NCBI GenBank assembly: GCA_007258455.2
Contig: VDFB02139289.1
Location: forward strand, 1 to 64,000
Origin: Sequoia sempervirens
Taxonomy: Eukaryota; Streptophyta; Pinopsida; Cupressales; Cupressaceae
Reading direction: 5' to 3'
Length of the DNA stretch: 64,000 bases
A program made the translations under genes and the position numbers. The notes below the pieces were generated by a model that had not been told where the DNA came from, ran no database searches, and saw only the letters and a list, made by a program, of their open reading frames with translations. This document shows, piece by piece, positions 36,355 through 48,849 of this stretch; the first letter of the stretch is position 1, and each line of letters begins with the position of its first letter.

Positions 36355-38242
36355 CTAGAATGTATGTACCTCTTCAATATAAGCTTCTTCTTCATCCATG
36401 GGGCCATTGCCATTCACTGGATTTTCATTGAACATTTGTGTAATCTCATCTCCATTGCACACCTGATCTGACTTTTCTTTAAGCTGGTATGATTCTTCTT
36501 CAGGCACACTCTCCTTGCTCTGTGGAAAAGGAGCATGATTTAGCACCAACATGAGTGAATCATAGGGAGTAGATGGCACAATCTCCTGACTACTTGCATT
36601 ATTCTCCACCTCATACTGAAAGATTGAAGTCGCTTTCTAAATTCTGAATAGTCTAACTTGGAATGCTAACCTATTTTATGGAGCCTACACCATCCTAATA
36701 GAGTAGCCTCAACAAATATACACCACTTGTAGGCCTTTCTTGATTGATTGGCTGATCCAATGGGGTGGGGGCACCTCGATTATTAGGCCTTGTATTCCAA
36801 GTTTTGTTCTATTTGGTTGGTTGTCTCTTGTCAAACCCTTGTCCACTAGCCTAACCCCTATCAAATTTTTGGCTTGAAGATTTTCCTTTATCATAATTCT
36901 ATCCTCTGTCATAATTGTGTCCTCTTTTAGGATGCTAACCTCTATCAAAATGTTGTCCTTATTGAATTTCCCAATTTTCTCTGTTATGATTGGACTGCAT
37001 ACTTCTTTGAGTAGCCTAGAGCTAACTATTCTGGTTTCAAAAATAAGTTTCCTCCATGTTCAACTTCTTCACTTGTTTAGTTAGTTCATCCAATCTCTCC
37101 TTGTCAAGATTTCTATATGGAGGTTGGTCTGCATTGTTTTGGGGATATCCTACTACAGTACTGGTATTCAGTGACTGGTTCAATACATCTGAATTTTGTA
37201 GATATGTGGGAAAACTAACCTGGGACTATGGATGAAGAGGTTGATTTACATTTTTCCAAGGGTAGCTAGTTTTGGGTGGAACTTGACTCTCAAGAGGTCA
37301 TGGGTGAGGAACCAGAGGCAACTAAGGTATCAGATTCATGACAAGAGTGTGATTAGCAAGAGCCTAATTGAGAACTGGGACCTTCCTGGGGTGAGAAATG
37401 GGTCCTAGTGACGATAAAGGCCCAGATAAATGTTGTCTTAAAGCAGTTCTAACCTTCACAGCCTCTGCGTATGCATCAAGTAGGGTGGTAGGAGGGTTGT
37501 TTCTCCATTTCATGAAGGTAGCTATCAGAATGTCAAGACCCTCATAATAGACTTCTAAAGTAGTGGCCTAATCAATAGCATAAGGGTCCTGTAGTCGGGT
37601 ATAGGCACAATGAAACCTATTATTAAAAGACCCTATGGGTTCATTGACTTCTCTCTTAAAATTGGTGAATTGAAGATATAACTCATTGGGACTAATGAGA
37701 ATCCTAAACTTCTATAGGAATGTAGTCTCTAATTTATTCCAATTCTAAATAGATCCCATGGACAAATGACTGTATGAGTAGAACACATCTTCTCCTAAGG
37801 AATAAGGAAAGAGCCTACATGCTACATCCTCATGATTGATTCCTCTATCTTTTAGGAAAGTCTAAAAGATCCTGATGTGTTCCTTAATAGTTCTCTTGGG
37901 GTCATTAATATGGAATTTGGAACAAAAGTGTTATGGGTTCTTGGGCATAACATTGTAGTTATTGAAGGTCAAGGGAGATGGATTGTTGGAAAGGAAAGCC
38001 ATTGGTGGAGGTGATAATGGATGATTTATGATTTGATGGGGACGTGGAATAGGAATGGATTCTGAATTAGATGAAGATGATGGGAATGATGGAAATGGCT
38101 GGGTGGATGAAGATTCTCCCCTTGTTCTGGTCCTTCTTGACCTAGTAGGAGCTTGCAATTCTTGAAATTCCTCTTCCCTTGGAGTAGATCTAGTTCTTCT
38201 TCTGAATCTTTCAGGAGAAATGGCTAACATAAATTCATCCAA
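36355..38242 (-). pseudogene. Giant element Gag (broken)
   Basis: Starts at the ATG at 38240-38242, only about 35 bases after the LTR edge: MDEFMLAISPERFRRRTRST, an Arg-rich N-terminus, then a Ser/Pro-rich stretch. A broken capsid region follows (HEDVACRLFPYSLGEDVFY, FNNRFHCAYTRLQDPY and EAVKVRTALRQ), then a glutamine/proline region and a basic Arg/Gly/Asn-rich part (36948-36709). An acidic piece ends at 36355. No CCHC knuckle was found. A short segment at 35893-36177 (TIEASKDKVVEYPKEAP) bridges to the protease. Confidence 0.75.
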
Positions 38243-38250
38243 CTTGCTTA

Positions 38251-38270
38251 TTCAAGCCCTCCTTCTACCA
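38251..38270 (-). other. Giant element primer-binding site
   Basis: Minus strand TGGTAGAAGGAGGGCTTGAA lies six bases inside the 5' LTR. The plus strand ends in cca and contains ttcaagccc, a pattern like the T-loop, acceptor stem and CCA of a tRNA, so the pairing would cover about 20 bases. I cannot name the tRNA. It is not the Met tRNA used by the copia elements here. Confidence 0.6.
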
Positions 38271-39193
38271 CAAATTTATTGATGGTGTTTTCTGCATAGC
38301 AACAACTCATACATAATATGATACTCTATCTCTCTTAAAAGGTAAATCTCTATTAGCAAGCCTCAAGAGATAACCCCAAGGTCTCTAATGTCAGGTCTTG
38401 ACAATGCATAAACAACTCAGTGATAAATGTGAAAATGCTAGTAATCACAAAGGGACCTTAACACAATCAAATATTGAATCCTTAAATTTATCAGATCTAG
38501 AAATATGGTGATACTTTTATTCCTAAATCTAACCCAAATGAAAAAAGAAATAGTAAAAGAGATAAGTGATTTATAGGGATTCTTAAATTTAACACTAAAT
38601 CCTAAGATTAATGATGCAAATGATGAAACACTTGAAATGGACTAATCCCTCAAAAACTGATTCCTACTTGACCTAGATGAATCTACAATCTGACAGAAAT
38701 AGTGCAATATTCTCAGGTATTAAAGATTTTTAGATCATGAATACTCATTCAAAACAACCTTATTGAAATTTCAATGAACCAACATTCACAATTGAACTAA
38801 GCACAATGAATTTAAAGTCCAGGCTAACTTTGCAAAGATACTAACAATTAGCTAGCTATGAAAAGTATGGACTAGAGATTGTTGCAACACCTCAAGCATA
38901 AAACCATAAACATTATCAATTCTTATAACATTAAACCTAGCAATTATATCAAATAAACTTAAGTAACTTCCAAAGATAGAATCACAGGAACCATGCCAGA
39001 TAAAATTCAACACAAGAAAGGCACCAAATCACAATCTCTTCACTTGCATTAAATCATTCAAAGTAGAAACAATTCCATTCTTTTGTTACAACACTTGCTT
39101 GAAAATAAGACTAACTCCTAACTCTAGCTCTTGCTACACTGCTTAATTCACTCTTATATAAAACTATATAGCTCTTACAAGTGAGGAGGAATG

Positions 39194-39205
39194 CCATATT
39201 TATAG
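39194..39205 (-). promoter_or_regulatory. TATA-like site in giant LTR (5' copy)
   Basis: Minus CTATAAATATGG, identical to 24961-24972. In this 5' LTR it would drive the genomic transcript through gag-pol. The U3 coding copy to its right would not be in that transcript. Confidence 0.5.
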
Positions 39206-39416
39206 AAACCCCCAAGATATGTTAGAATAATTAAGGTTTACAATAATAAATGGCCACAAAACAAGTCATCCAGGAGGAATTCAAAATAAAGTAAAATATG
39301 CATTAAATGCATGTACTCCATCCAGGTCAGCCTGGGATCTCCAACATCACCCGGTCCAATACATGTGAAGGAGAAGAGAAATAATGGGGAAGCATAAATT
39401 CTGATGAAGCATTGCA

Positions 39417-42400
39417 TTAACTACTTCCCCCTTTATCCTTATCTCACTCCATCTTATCTTGCACCACCAAAAATATCCTATCCAAGTGGCCCATAGGTGG
39501 AATAGCTAAAATCTTAATTCTCCTTTCAATGGACTTGATATCTTCTCTTGACTATTTTACCATATTATCCCAATCTACCTTACTGGTTTGATATTTATCA
39601 CTTACTACAATGTAGATAGTAGCATCATCCAACTGATGTTCAGTGAATGGACCTTCATTGACTGGAGAATACACATCTTGCCACCATTTTCTCAATTTCT
39701 CCAAACTCAGATGTTTTGGCACAAACCTCTTTCTCCTTGTCATAACCTCAAAGAAAAAAATGCACCTGTTATAGATTCTAGTCAAGGTGTCCTTAATTTT
39801 TTTCCCCTGCTTATACACCTTCTTTAAAACCTTTTTCCTTATTTTCAAAGCTTCAAACCAATCCCAAGGTTTTGTAGCTCTGGACAAAGGAATAATTCCA
39901 TCACTTATCAATTTTTCCTCAGTATGTTCCATGATGGTTTTAGTCTTTTGCAACAGGAGATCCACATCCTCCTTATCCCAAGCTAGCACATTCCTTAACC
40001 AATCTATTGATCTCTTAGCATCTCCTCCAGTTGAAAGGATGCATTTAGTAGCATCATATCAGTTAATTTACACTCCCTATAAACAACCAATTGTAGCATG
40101 TGTGGTGGTTTTCATTCTCTCCATCTCAAATATTATTTCTTGTGGCAGGAAGCTTGCAACAGATGATGAGGAGCTGTTGGATTTCAAGGGTTTCATCAAA
40201 TATTGTAGATATCTCCTGAGTTTATCATTTTCTTTCTTCAATTCTTGCTTGATTTTTACTTCTTTCCTCAACCTACCCAAGATCACAACACTAGAGCTTT
40301 CATACTCTTCAATCTCTTGTTCCATGGAAGTAGGCCCTAGGTTGATAGTCTCTACATTGTAGTCACTTCCAATCACATCATCCCTATTCTTATCAGGAGT
40401 AGGAGTAGCAATGTGAACCACCATATTATTTGCTTCATCTCTCTCAATCTTAGAGATAACCTTGGCTTTCTTCTTTGCTTTACCCTTTCCTATATTCACC
40501 AATAACTCATCCCAATTAGGAGTATCATCTACAACAATATGTTTACTCTTTCATTCCTTTCCCAACCAACCTAGAACATTACAATCTGATTGTACATTTC
40601 TTTTTCCAACTTCATCTCGGTGATCCTTGGGTATATCCTTTCTCAAATCTTGTTTCTCATAAATCTAGTCAACTTTATCTTATTTTTCTTTATCATGCTC
40701 TTCTTCTTCATGTACCGGTGATGGAGTCTTAACTAGCATTTCCTCTCTTTGAGGAGGTCTATTTTCTTCACTTCTTATAGGTGAATCCTCATAAGTCACC
40801 AAGGGGGACTGTAACACCATCTCTATTTATGCCTCAGCACTATAGAGCTCACCTTCTTGAAATTCTTCTCCTTCTAGATCTTGATGACTCTCTACCTCTT
40901 TGGGTTCACCTGGTTCACTGAGCTTCATGGAAAGTGGGGATACTATCACGTTGTTCTACAGTAGAGGTAACTGAAGGAGCATCCTTCCTTGGCACACTAT
41001 CCTTGGGAGGAGTTCTTCATCTTCTTGTGTATACCTATGTTCTTTCTCTCGATCTCTCTACATTTATCACTGGTGGGCTAGCTTCAGGCTTAGAGGATCC
41101 CTTCTCCTTCTATGATAATCTCACTATCCTTCTTCTCTTTGGCATAGAAGCACTAGCCTTTTTTCTTCCTTTTTAGCTTCATCCTTTACCGACTTCTTTT
41201 TCCTTGAAATGGGCTTCCTTCTCTTTGCGATAGGATTTATTTGCTTCTCTTCTTCCTGTACCTCCTTTGCCTAAACATCTTTACTTTTTATATTAAAAGG
41301 AGAGCTCACCTTTCCCTTATCCTTAGGATCTTGTTTAGTTGACTCCTTAGAAGTGGAATGAGACTCCAAGTCTCCCATTAGATCATAGGTGCATTGCACA
41401 CCTTCACTTTCCAACTCCCACATCTTATTCTTGAGTCATAGCTTTGTATATTTAATCACTAGAGTCATAATTTTCTCTAACTCCATTTTCTCTTCCTCCA
41501 ACTAGTCTATTTCTCCCACTAGTTTATCCTTCACAACCTCATAATTATGGCCCTAAATCAAATCTTCATCATATTCAAACTAATATAGAATGGAATTCAC
41601 ATTATATAGCCATACTAAATTCACTGGTAGCCTAGAAAACTTCTTGCTTCTGATCTCAAATTCATCAATGTAATTGGCCAAATAGTCCTCTTAATTATCC
41701 TGATGACTATATTCCATGTTGGCCTTCTTTTTTGCTTCCCTAGTCCTATCAAATATAGATCTCTTGGAATGAAAAGATAAACCTAGAGTACTCATTTCTT
41801 CTTCAGAAGTGTAGGCCAAATTAATAGAAGGGATTGCCTCACTACTGCCTATCCTCGGAGGAAAATCACCACCAAATCTAGTCTTATGTTTATCATTTTT
41901 CATAATTGCATTGAAATCACATATTTTCCTTGTGACCTCTAGAAGTATAATGTGATCTGTGGGACACCTAGGAAGTCTATATGGATCCCTCTAACAACCA
42001 TCTATCCTTATATATGAAAAGGTGGAAAAGTGTATAAACTAAGCCCCATACCTTTTGATTAACTCAACATTTTCATATATTCTTACATGCTATGTACCTT
42101 GGAGCAACCTAGTGATGTACATAGTGAATACATCATTCAACCTTCTATAGCTTGAGTTACCTAGGTGTAGTTGTGGATAAACCTCATAAATTACATCCTA
42201 CCCAAACACGCCCCTTGTACTTAGTCCTTTGTATGGATAGAATCTTGCAAGCACATAAACCAAGTAGGTCTACAGGACATTAAACATTTGTTCAAGAATC
42301 ATGAAACTTAATGTGCCTACCCAATGGTAATCAACATTTTGTTCCATCCTCACAATGACATGGAACATCCAATTTTCAAACACTCCCCCAGTCTTCAACA

Positions 42401-43018
42401 TACCACCCTACTGAGAAGGGTGATAACATGATAGTATTCCTTCTTAAATTTAGCTCTAAATAGTTGCTTGGGTAGCTTGTAAAAGTGGGACTTAGGTTTC
42501 TCTAGCCAAGAATTAATGACCTGTTGGGACTTGATGGTATCTTCATCATAAAACTTCTTTTCCACATCCATATCAAAACCCACCACATGAGATATTTCAG
42601 GCATGTCAAAGGTCTAGGCTATAAACACATGAATAAGGTTTGCCACAATTCTTCCTTGAGGATCGACTATCCTTTGTGTACCCATGTCATAGTGTCTAGA
42701 ACACTCGAGCACTAAATCATAACATTGTATAATGGGAGGGAATCCAACTAGATGTGCCAACCATGATTCCAATATTCTTCTATCCAACAAAGGAAGGTGA
42801 TGTGATACCATCCTTGTTTTAAACTCTTCATAATCCCACAATCCAACATTTGTATTGGTTACCTTTGACCAGATGGAAGTTAGCTTGCTCTCAGGGATTC
42901 TGCTCTTTATATCCATTTTTATTCTTTCTACTTCAGAAACAACAGACCCTTCTGTACTTGGATCCATTACTCTACCCTTGTTCTTGGAAATAACCACTTT
43001 ACTTGATTCAACCTACAT
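39417..43018 (-). pseudogene. U3-encoded ORF of unknown function, 5' LTR copy (broken)
   Basis: Second copy of the reading at 25184-28828. The equivalent start codon (43016-43018) is directly followed by a TAG codon. The open pieces 42997-42614, 42604-42395, 41903-41691, 40502-40077 and 39989-39552 follow each other in the same order. In the 141-codon block 40502-40077 I count 28 differences from its partner at 26265-25840, with charged and heptad-like positions (LRKEV..KQELKKEND) kept. It ends in a shared terminal segment (SREDIKSIERRIKIL). The antisense 191-codon frame at 39787-40362 is its shadow. Confidence 0.6.
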
Positions 43019-44698
43019 TCAACAAAGAAATAATAATAAAGATCACATGAAACCCAAGATAATCAATCAAAAATGACATATTCATCTTCAATATAAGTCC
43101 CATGATGAGTGAAATTCTCTAAAACCTCATAATAATTATTCATCTCAAAGTTCAGGCTTTCAATCCTCTCACAGAATTTAGGCTAGAGAGGAATTTCGAA
43201 AAATTCCTAGCCAGACAAATTTTAGCAAAATAAACATAAAAAGCTTCCAATAATAATTTAATGAATCACCATTAACTAATAAACAACATGATACATCTTT
43301 GAAATAACTCAAATCGATCATACAATGCATAACCACCAGCTAATAAACCATGCTATCTTTTAATCCTTCATTTTTAGCAAAATTTTAGAGAATTCTGCCT
43401 AGTATGAAAATCCACAAAAATAACAACAGTCTACAAACTATGGGAAAATGAAGGGACAAAGGAAATTTTTGGTAAAATCATAAGGGAATGGAAATCCATG
43501 AAGCAGGCATAATTTAGGATTATTGCACATCCTCGTGAAAATGAAGTTGAAACAGAAAATTATGGAATTCTAGCAGTTAAGGAATTCTGCAAAGACTTTG
43601 AAATTCTGAATGTCAATGTTTCTTTGGAACTTCACTCAAATTGATCGAACAATCAAAAATTTGAAGATCTTGGGCTTGAATCTAGCTTTATTTTAACCTC
43701 TTACAAATCATCTTTAAATTTGAGACTTATCCTGAAGTAAATCAATAGGAATTGGTGATGCCCTAAACCTAAAACCCTAAAATTCTACCATGAACATGTA
43801 GGACAAGCTTGGGCACAACTTACTCATTTTTCTAGGTTTTCAAAAGATCTTTATGGCTTACACAAGAAAGCTACTTGTAATGAAACCTAAAAAAATTCTC
43901 ACAAACTCACTTGGGATCATCAATCTAATAAAATCAAATAACCCCAGCTTCAAGATGTTCAATGCCCAAACATGCAAAAATTCATACTTCAAGCACACTC
44001 AAGACACCAAAGAATCAATCACATTCAACAATAAAAAGAAACAAAATGAATACATACCATTGATGAAGTGAAACTTGATTATAGCAACAATAGATAACAA
44101 TCTTTAGCACCCTAGCAAACAACAACAATTATAATGACGCCCAAGAAAATCACCACCAAATCCAAGAATCCACAAATCCAACATGCCAAGTCCAAATAAG
44201 CACTCAAGATCAAGCACCTTAGATCAATAGAAAGAAAATTATAAAAACTAGAGGCACAAAAATCCCCAAAATTGATCAAATACATGCCACAAAAATCATA
44301 CAATCTAGCATTAATGCAATCGACAAGACAACCCCAACCAAAACTTGAGAATTCGATAGGACAATGGATGTTTGGAGAAATATTACCAACACAAAATTTC
44401 ATGATGTCTCAGAATTTCTGAATCACAGTGCAAAGCAACCATCACTAGGTTTTTCAAAGTATTTAGGGAATTCCGCCAAGAGAGGATTTTCTCGAGAACA
44501 GTGAAAAACCCAAAATGAGTCTAAAACTTGAGATTTTCAATCAATATCATAGAAGGATCACCAATGTAGGTAAGATAAACATAAAATCTCATGCCAAAGC
44601 AAGTAATTCCTTAAGATCAAAGGTTCAAAACACCAGGAATGAAAGCAAAAGAGGGTCCCTACTTTTAGCGGGGCATGTGTGTGAAAAACTACACAACA

Positions 44699-46193
44699 GG
44701 ATACTAATTTTCCTTGTCAACATCAAAGTAAGTACTCTCACTTAGTGTCCTTATTGAATGTGAGTAGCCATCACCACCTTATCCTCAGAATCATTCAAAT
44801 CAATCATGGCCATGAGATACTTGCAGTAACATGAATCAATTTTAGCTCCATTATTAGAAGAATCATCCAAGACTTTAATGGAAGAATCATGACATCCCAT
44901 ATAAGTTCAATGATACGTATTCTTTCTCACAGCCTCCCTCTCAAGCCTATCAATTTTCTTCTCCTTACCCTTGACCAATTCCTCTGAGATAATTTGGATT
45001 CTCAGATGATAAGAAGCTTGATAACACCCCGTGTAGACTTCTTGAAAGCTCTTGTTTTCTTCTTTGGAGTCACAGGGATTTCATAGATATCTTACTCACT
45101 ATGGGGATAATTACCTTGAGACTCAAGAGGGTTGAGTCTCCTAGACCTTCGAACCAGGCTGGAAGACACACTTACCTTACTCATTTCTTAACTGAACAAC
45201 TTATCAAATTTCTTTAGGACAAAGACACCGCCCAATTTATAAATAACAAGCTCGAATTTACACTTACTCCCAGAAAATTAATTCTCACAAACAATCAAAT
45301 GGTGAGAATAACAATTAGGTGATCTTAATTAAATAGAGCAACTAGAGAGTGTTTGCATTAATTTTCCAAGAAATCTTGTGTGAGAATGCAGGCAGTCAAT
45401 TACCTTGATTTTGAACCTCAATAGTCGATCATACCTTGAAGTGAATCAATAGATAATCAATCAGGATGATTAATTATGACAAAATTAAACACATGCACTT
45501 GATGCTTCTCCATAATTAGAAAACTCAAGTGAGATAAACATTCACTTATCTTGTATATTAACCACGTACTTAGCATTTGACCAAACCTTTCATGTTACAT
45601 TTACCCACTTTCCCATGTGAATTAATTTACTTGCAATTCATCACAATAAGATAGTCAGGAGTGATCATGATGAACTTTAGAAAATCAGCCCATATTCTAC
45701 CTTACTTCAATTTCACCTTCCCATGTGTACTGACACCTGATAGATTTGATGGCCAAAAAATATTTCCCATAGTTCATATGTGTTTCAAAGAATTAGTTCT
45801 AATTTAGTGTCATTTTTTATCTTAGAATAGTCTTGGCCAATATTTTAGCAGTACCTTCTCTCCATTTGAGTCCATCTAAGGCTTTGAAATGTTCCACATG
45901 GGACACAAGTGGGACCTTCACAGGATGGTGGGGAGTGGTCAAGATTGACCCATGTCACCCACGATCGACTATTGATCTCTATTCCCTAGAAATACATGCT
46001 ATCCCTACAGTCTAGTGGGTCCCTCCATGGAGTGACAGATGTCACTTTTCCTGATAGCCCATGTGATTAATTTAGTGAAGAAAGAAAAAAAATGGGTGCA
46101 CAGGGAACAATCTTGATGAAAACATGTCTTATGGTGTCCATCATTGATCTTTCTTAAAGCTATGCACATTGGCCTTTTGGAAGTATTGGTCCT
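44699..46193 (-). repeat. Tat-like gypsy LTR, left copy, second part
   Basis: Resumes the interrupted LTR after the target duplication (44699-44703) and matches 61391-62926. It ends abruptly at about 46193 (tattggtcc), where the sequence changes to a gag reading of another element. The right-hand LTR continues differently from that point, so this is a deletion or recombination joint rather than a proper LTR end. It includes a degenerate sense ORF at 44751-45184. Nothing else is recognised in 45190-46000. Confidence 0.75.
44751..45184 (-). pseudogene. Small U3 ORF of the Tat-like element, left copy (broken)
   Basis: About 145 codons from an ATG at 45182-45184, with breaks. Blocks: SVSSSLVRRSRRLNPLESQG, a basic stretch with PKKKTRAFKKSTRGV, YHLRIQIISEELVKGKEKK, and an acidic end (MAMIDLNDSEDKVV). 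The same reading occurs at 61882-61451. It lies on the element strand and, in the intact paralogue, upstream of the TATA-like box. The two basic clusters suggest nucleic-acid binding or a nuclear signal, but no family is recognised. Confidence 0.45.
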
Positions 46194-47300
46194 AGGAGTA
46201 GTATGTAAACTAGGAGAATTAGTACTTTCACATTCCTCTTCTTGTACTATTTGTGCTCTCCTTTCAGTCCTCTTTTCACCTCCACTAGATGAACTACCAA
46301 ACTTTTTAGGAAACTTCCAAGAAGGATGACCATATTCATTACAATTATAACATCTCCCTACAAAAACATTTGAATTTCTACCACCATTGAATCTACCTCT
46401 AGAACCCCTAAAACAACCTCTTGCATCAACACCTTGCTCCTTACCTTTGCTTGCTTCATCTTGTTCCTCAAATGGCTGCCTTGATGTAGGGATTGCTATT
46501 CTCCCTCTTGTACTTGTATCCCTTCCTCTAATAGATTTATCTTTCCTTATTTTGATCTTTTCCTCCACCCTAATTGCCAATTGAAAACATTCCTCAATAG
46601 TCTTTGGGTTAGCAACAACGAATTCATCCTATATATTAACTCTAAGGCCACATAGATATCTAACCACTTTTTCAACTTCATCTTCATCCCTTCTAGACCT
46701 TATACTTAATTTGTAAAATTAATCAGTATAGGCCTTAACAAATAGATCCTTTTGCTTCAATCCTTGTAATATTTTATACAATTGAACTTCATAATCCTTT
46801 GGAAGAAACTTACCTTTCAATTTTTGTACCATCTTTTCCCAAGAAGTTATCTTTGACTTTCCTTGTTTTCTCCTTTCTGCTTGCTCGTATTCCCACCAAA
46901 GAAGAGAATGACCTTTGAGTTTTTTCTTTTCCACCTTCAACTTTTGTTCATCTGAAATGTCTTCACTCTCAAAATGATTGTCCATATTAGCAATCCAATC
47001 AAGCAACTCTTCTTCATTTAAATTTTCACCATACATAAGAAGATCAACCTTTACCTTCATTGAATCACATTTGACTGCCTTGAGTGACTTTTCCATCCTC
47101 TAATCTTTAGGGTCTAATTCCTCTTCAACATCTTCATATTCTTCATCTTCCTCCTTTGTTTCACTCTCTTCATTCTCATCTCTTCTTTTCTTTGTCTCCA
47201 AGGAAACAATCCTTTCTAATACAACATTGTGTGACTCCAGAAGCTTAGCATGCTTCTCCTTCAGTTCCAACAACTCTCTAGCAACTCCAACACCCTTCAA
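46193..47300 (-). pseudogene. Gag of a second gypsy family (broken, no pol)
   Basis: Three frames in order: 47300-47100 (coiled-coil-like, then Glu-rich), 47096-46719 (capsid: LNEEELLDWIANMDNHFE, HSLLWWEYEQAERRKQG, WEKMVQKLKGKFLPKDYE), and 46580-46194 (basic, Arg/Gly-rich). The last has a zinc knuckle CYNCNEYGHPSWKF whose final Cys reads Phe. Two TAG stops separate the pieces. The gag ends at the joint to the Tat-like LTR at 46193, and protease, RT and integrase are missing. It lies just downstream of its own primer site. Confidence 0.85.
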
Positions 47301-47383
47301 AGGAATCTTTCCAAACTTGTCTTTTCACCTGCAAATCACTTATCTTCAAACCTAAAAAATTCAACCACAAGAGACCTTGTACC

Positions 47384-47398
47384 TAATCTTTGATACCA
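47384..47398 (-). other. Primer-binding site of the gag-only fragment
   Basis: Minus TGGTATCAAAGATTA, a decayed match to the Met-tRNA site TGGTATCAGAGC. It lies about 85 bases upstream of the gag start and five bases from an LTR-like TG start at 47404. Confidence 0.65.
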
Positions 47399-47403
47399 CC
47401 TTA

Positions 47404-48849
47404 TGTAAGCAAGGTGATGGACACTTCCAAACCAACACAAAATATCAAACTCAATTAGGAAAAAACTCTTACAACATTGTCCTTCTTTTGGTTTCTCAAA
47501 GTAACTAAAGGCTTGTAGCCCTCACAAACTATCTCTTCATCATATCTTTTAGAGAAGGCCATACAAATACCTTCTTGTCACCTTTTAAGATTCACAAAAA
47601 GACCCCACACAACAAATCAACAAACTTCATACAATTACTTTGAGACAATATAGGAAACCAATAGATTTCCCCTATCCTAAAACCACCAATTAGCCCTCTT
47701 TTACAAGGGAGGTGCCTCCTAAACACCTAAAAAACACCCAAAATCAATTGAAAGTCTCAATTTTTGTTACAAAACACCAAAATCCATAGTCATTTGTTAA
47801 TGCCATGACTACTATGATGTTGCATTGCAAAACCCTCAATTTACATGCAAAACACAAGGTTTTATTGAAAGTATTGATAACCGGGCTTACCAAACTCAAT
47901 CAATACATCCAACAGACTCCAAATACCTTGTACAAAATCACAAGTCCATTATATAGGCAATTATTTCACTGTTTTGTCAAAACCCTTTATTGACACCTTC
48001 ATTTCACATGGAAACCCTAGGGAATCATTCCAATTTGAAAAATTCAACTCCTCTACCTACCAAAGAATGTAAACACGCAAATTAAAGTGTATTGGACCCA
48101 TTCCATGTGTTATAGTGGGCATAATGAGTGGAATGGGCCAGCTCATCATTTTAGAAGGCAATCAACTCTAAATACAAAGATTGCATAGTTGTTTTAGAAA
48201 ATTGAAGAAAAATCACTCAATTCTTAATATTAGACTCTCACAATAGGTTGAAATGAAATATAATCCAATTAAATAAAAATAAAAATGATATTCAAAGAAT
48301 TTATTAACATTATGGCTCTATACAATATGAGAAAAGGGCAAAAAATAGTGAAAATTACAAAAATAAGCATTGTATTTGATATTGGAACTTCGATACAATC
48401 ATCAACAACCAATGTTCAAGCCTTTTGAAGGATTTTATACACATTACATTCAATTTTAAACCACAAAAATTCCCATAACTATCTTTTTAATTCCCATGTC
48501 CCTTCAACTACCTTAAAGTTACAATTTTTTCAATTTTTGTATTGACAACTTTTACACATTTTGCAACTTTTGACTCCTTTACACAAATAACCCAAAAATA
48601 AACATATTACATAGTGAATGGTCTCACAAGACCTTATTTAATTTCAATAGACCTTATCTAGTATCAAAAGACCTTAATACCAATTCTTGAAAAATTGACC
48701 TCTAGATGTAAACTCCATTGGCTTGGGTGCTTGTGCACCAAATCTTCAGGTCATAACCTTTTAGATATTTCTAACGAGGAATCCAAAAACCTTTCTAAAA
48801 AGTCATATGGTGATTCCACCTTATATCTCTTTATACTAGACAACCTCTA
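47404..48849 (-). repeat. Probable solo-sided 5' LTR of the gag-only fragment
   Basis: Begins with tgtaagc next to the primer site, as a minus-strand 5' LTR would. No second copy exists in the window, and the outer end is not defined; it must stop before the Tat-like gag at about 48850. No coding frame of interest is seen. The three tandem-like copies of agacctta near 48630-48680 are the only internal repeat noticed. Confidence 0.4.

Larger units (their letters stand above)
24044..44698 (-). mobile_element. Giant Tat/Ogre-like Ty3/gypsy element, 20.7 kb
   Basis: A minus-strand element with LTRs 24044-30477 (3') and 38277-44698 (5') and a 7.8 kb internal region coding gag, protease, an extra RNase H, RT, RNase H and integrase. 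It inserted into the left Tat-like LTR with the target duplication ggata. The LTRs differ at about one base in ten by eye, implying an old insertion. Each LTR is about 6.4 kb, far above the few hundred bases to 2 kb usual for plant gypsy elements, because it holds a coding region in U3. All reading frames are broken. Confidence 0.9.
38277..44698 (-). repeat. Giant element 5' LTR
   Basis: 6422 bases, parallel to 24044-30477. The outer end reads ...ctacacaaca, followed by the target duplication. The inner end reads tattgatgg where the other LTR has tgttgatgg. It holds the second copy of the U3 coding region (43018-39417), a TATA-like site at 39194-39205, R/U5 sequence to 38277 and about 1.7 kb of non-coding U3 at 43019-44698, with only short frames of chance origin. 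Confidence 0.9.

Noticed and set aside
39787..40362. Plus-strand frame of 191 codons (also 25865-26125) that might be an antisense ORF of the type reported in Tat elements
   Set aside because: It lies exactly opposite the U3 coding region, and the partner copy is interrupted after 86 codons. The sense strand keeps charge and heptad patterns, while the antisense reading is a Leu/Ser/Phe-rich mirror.
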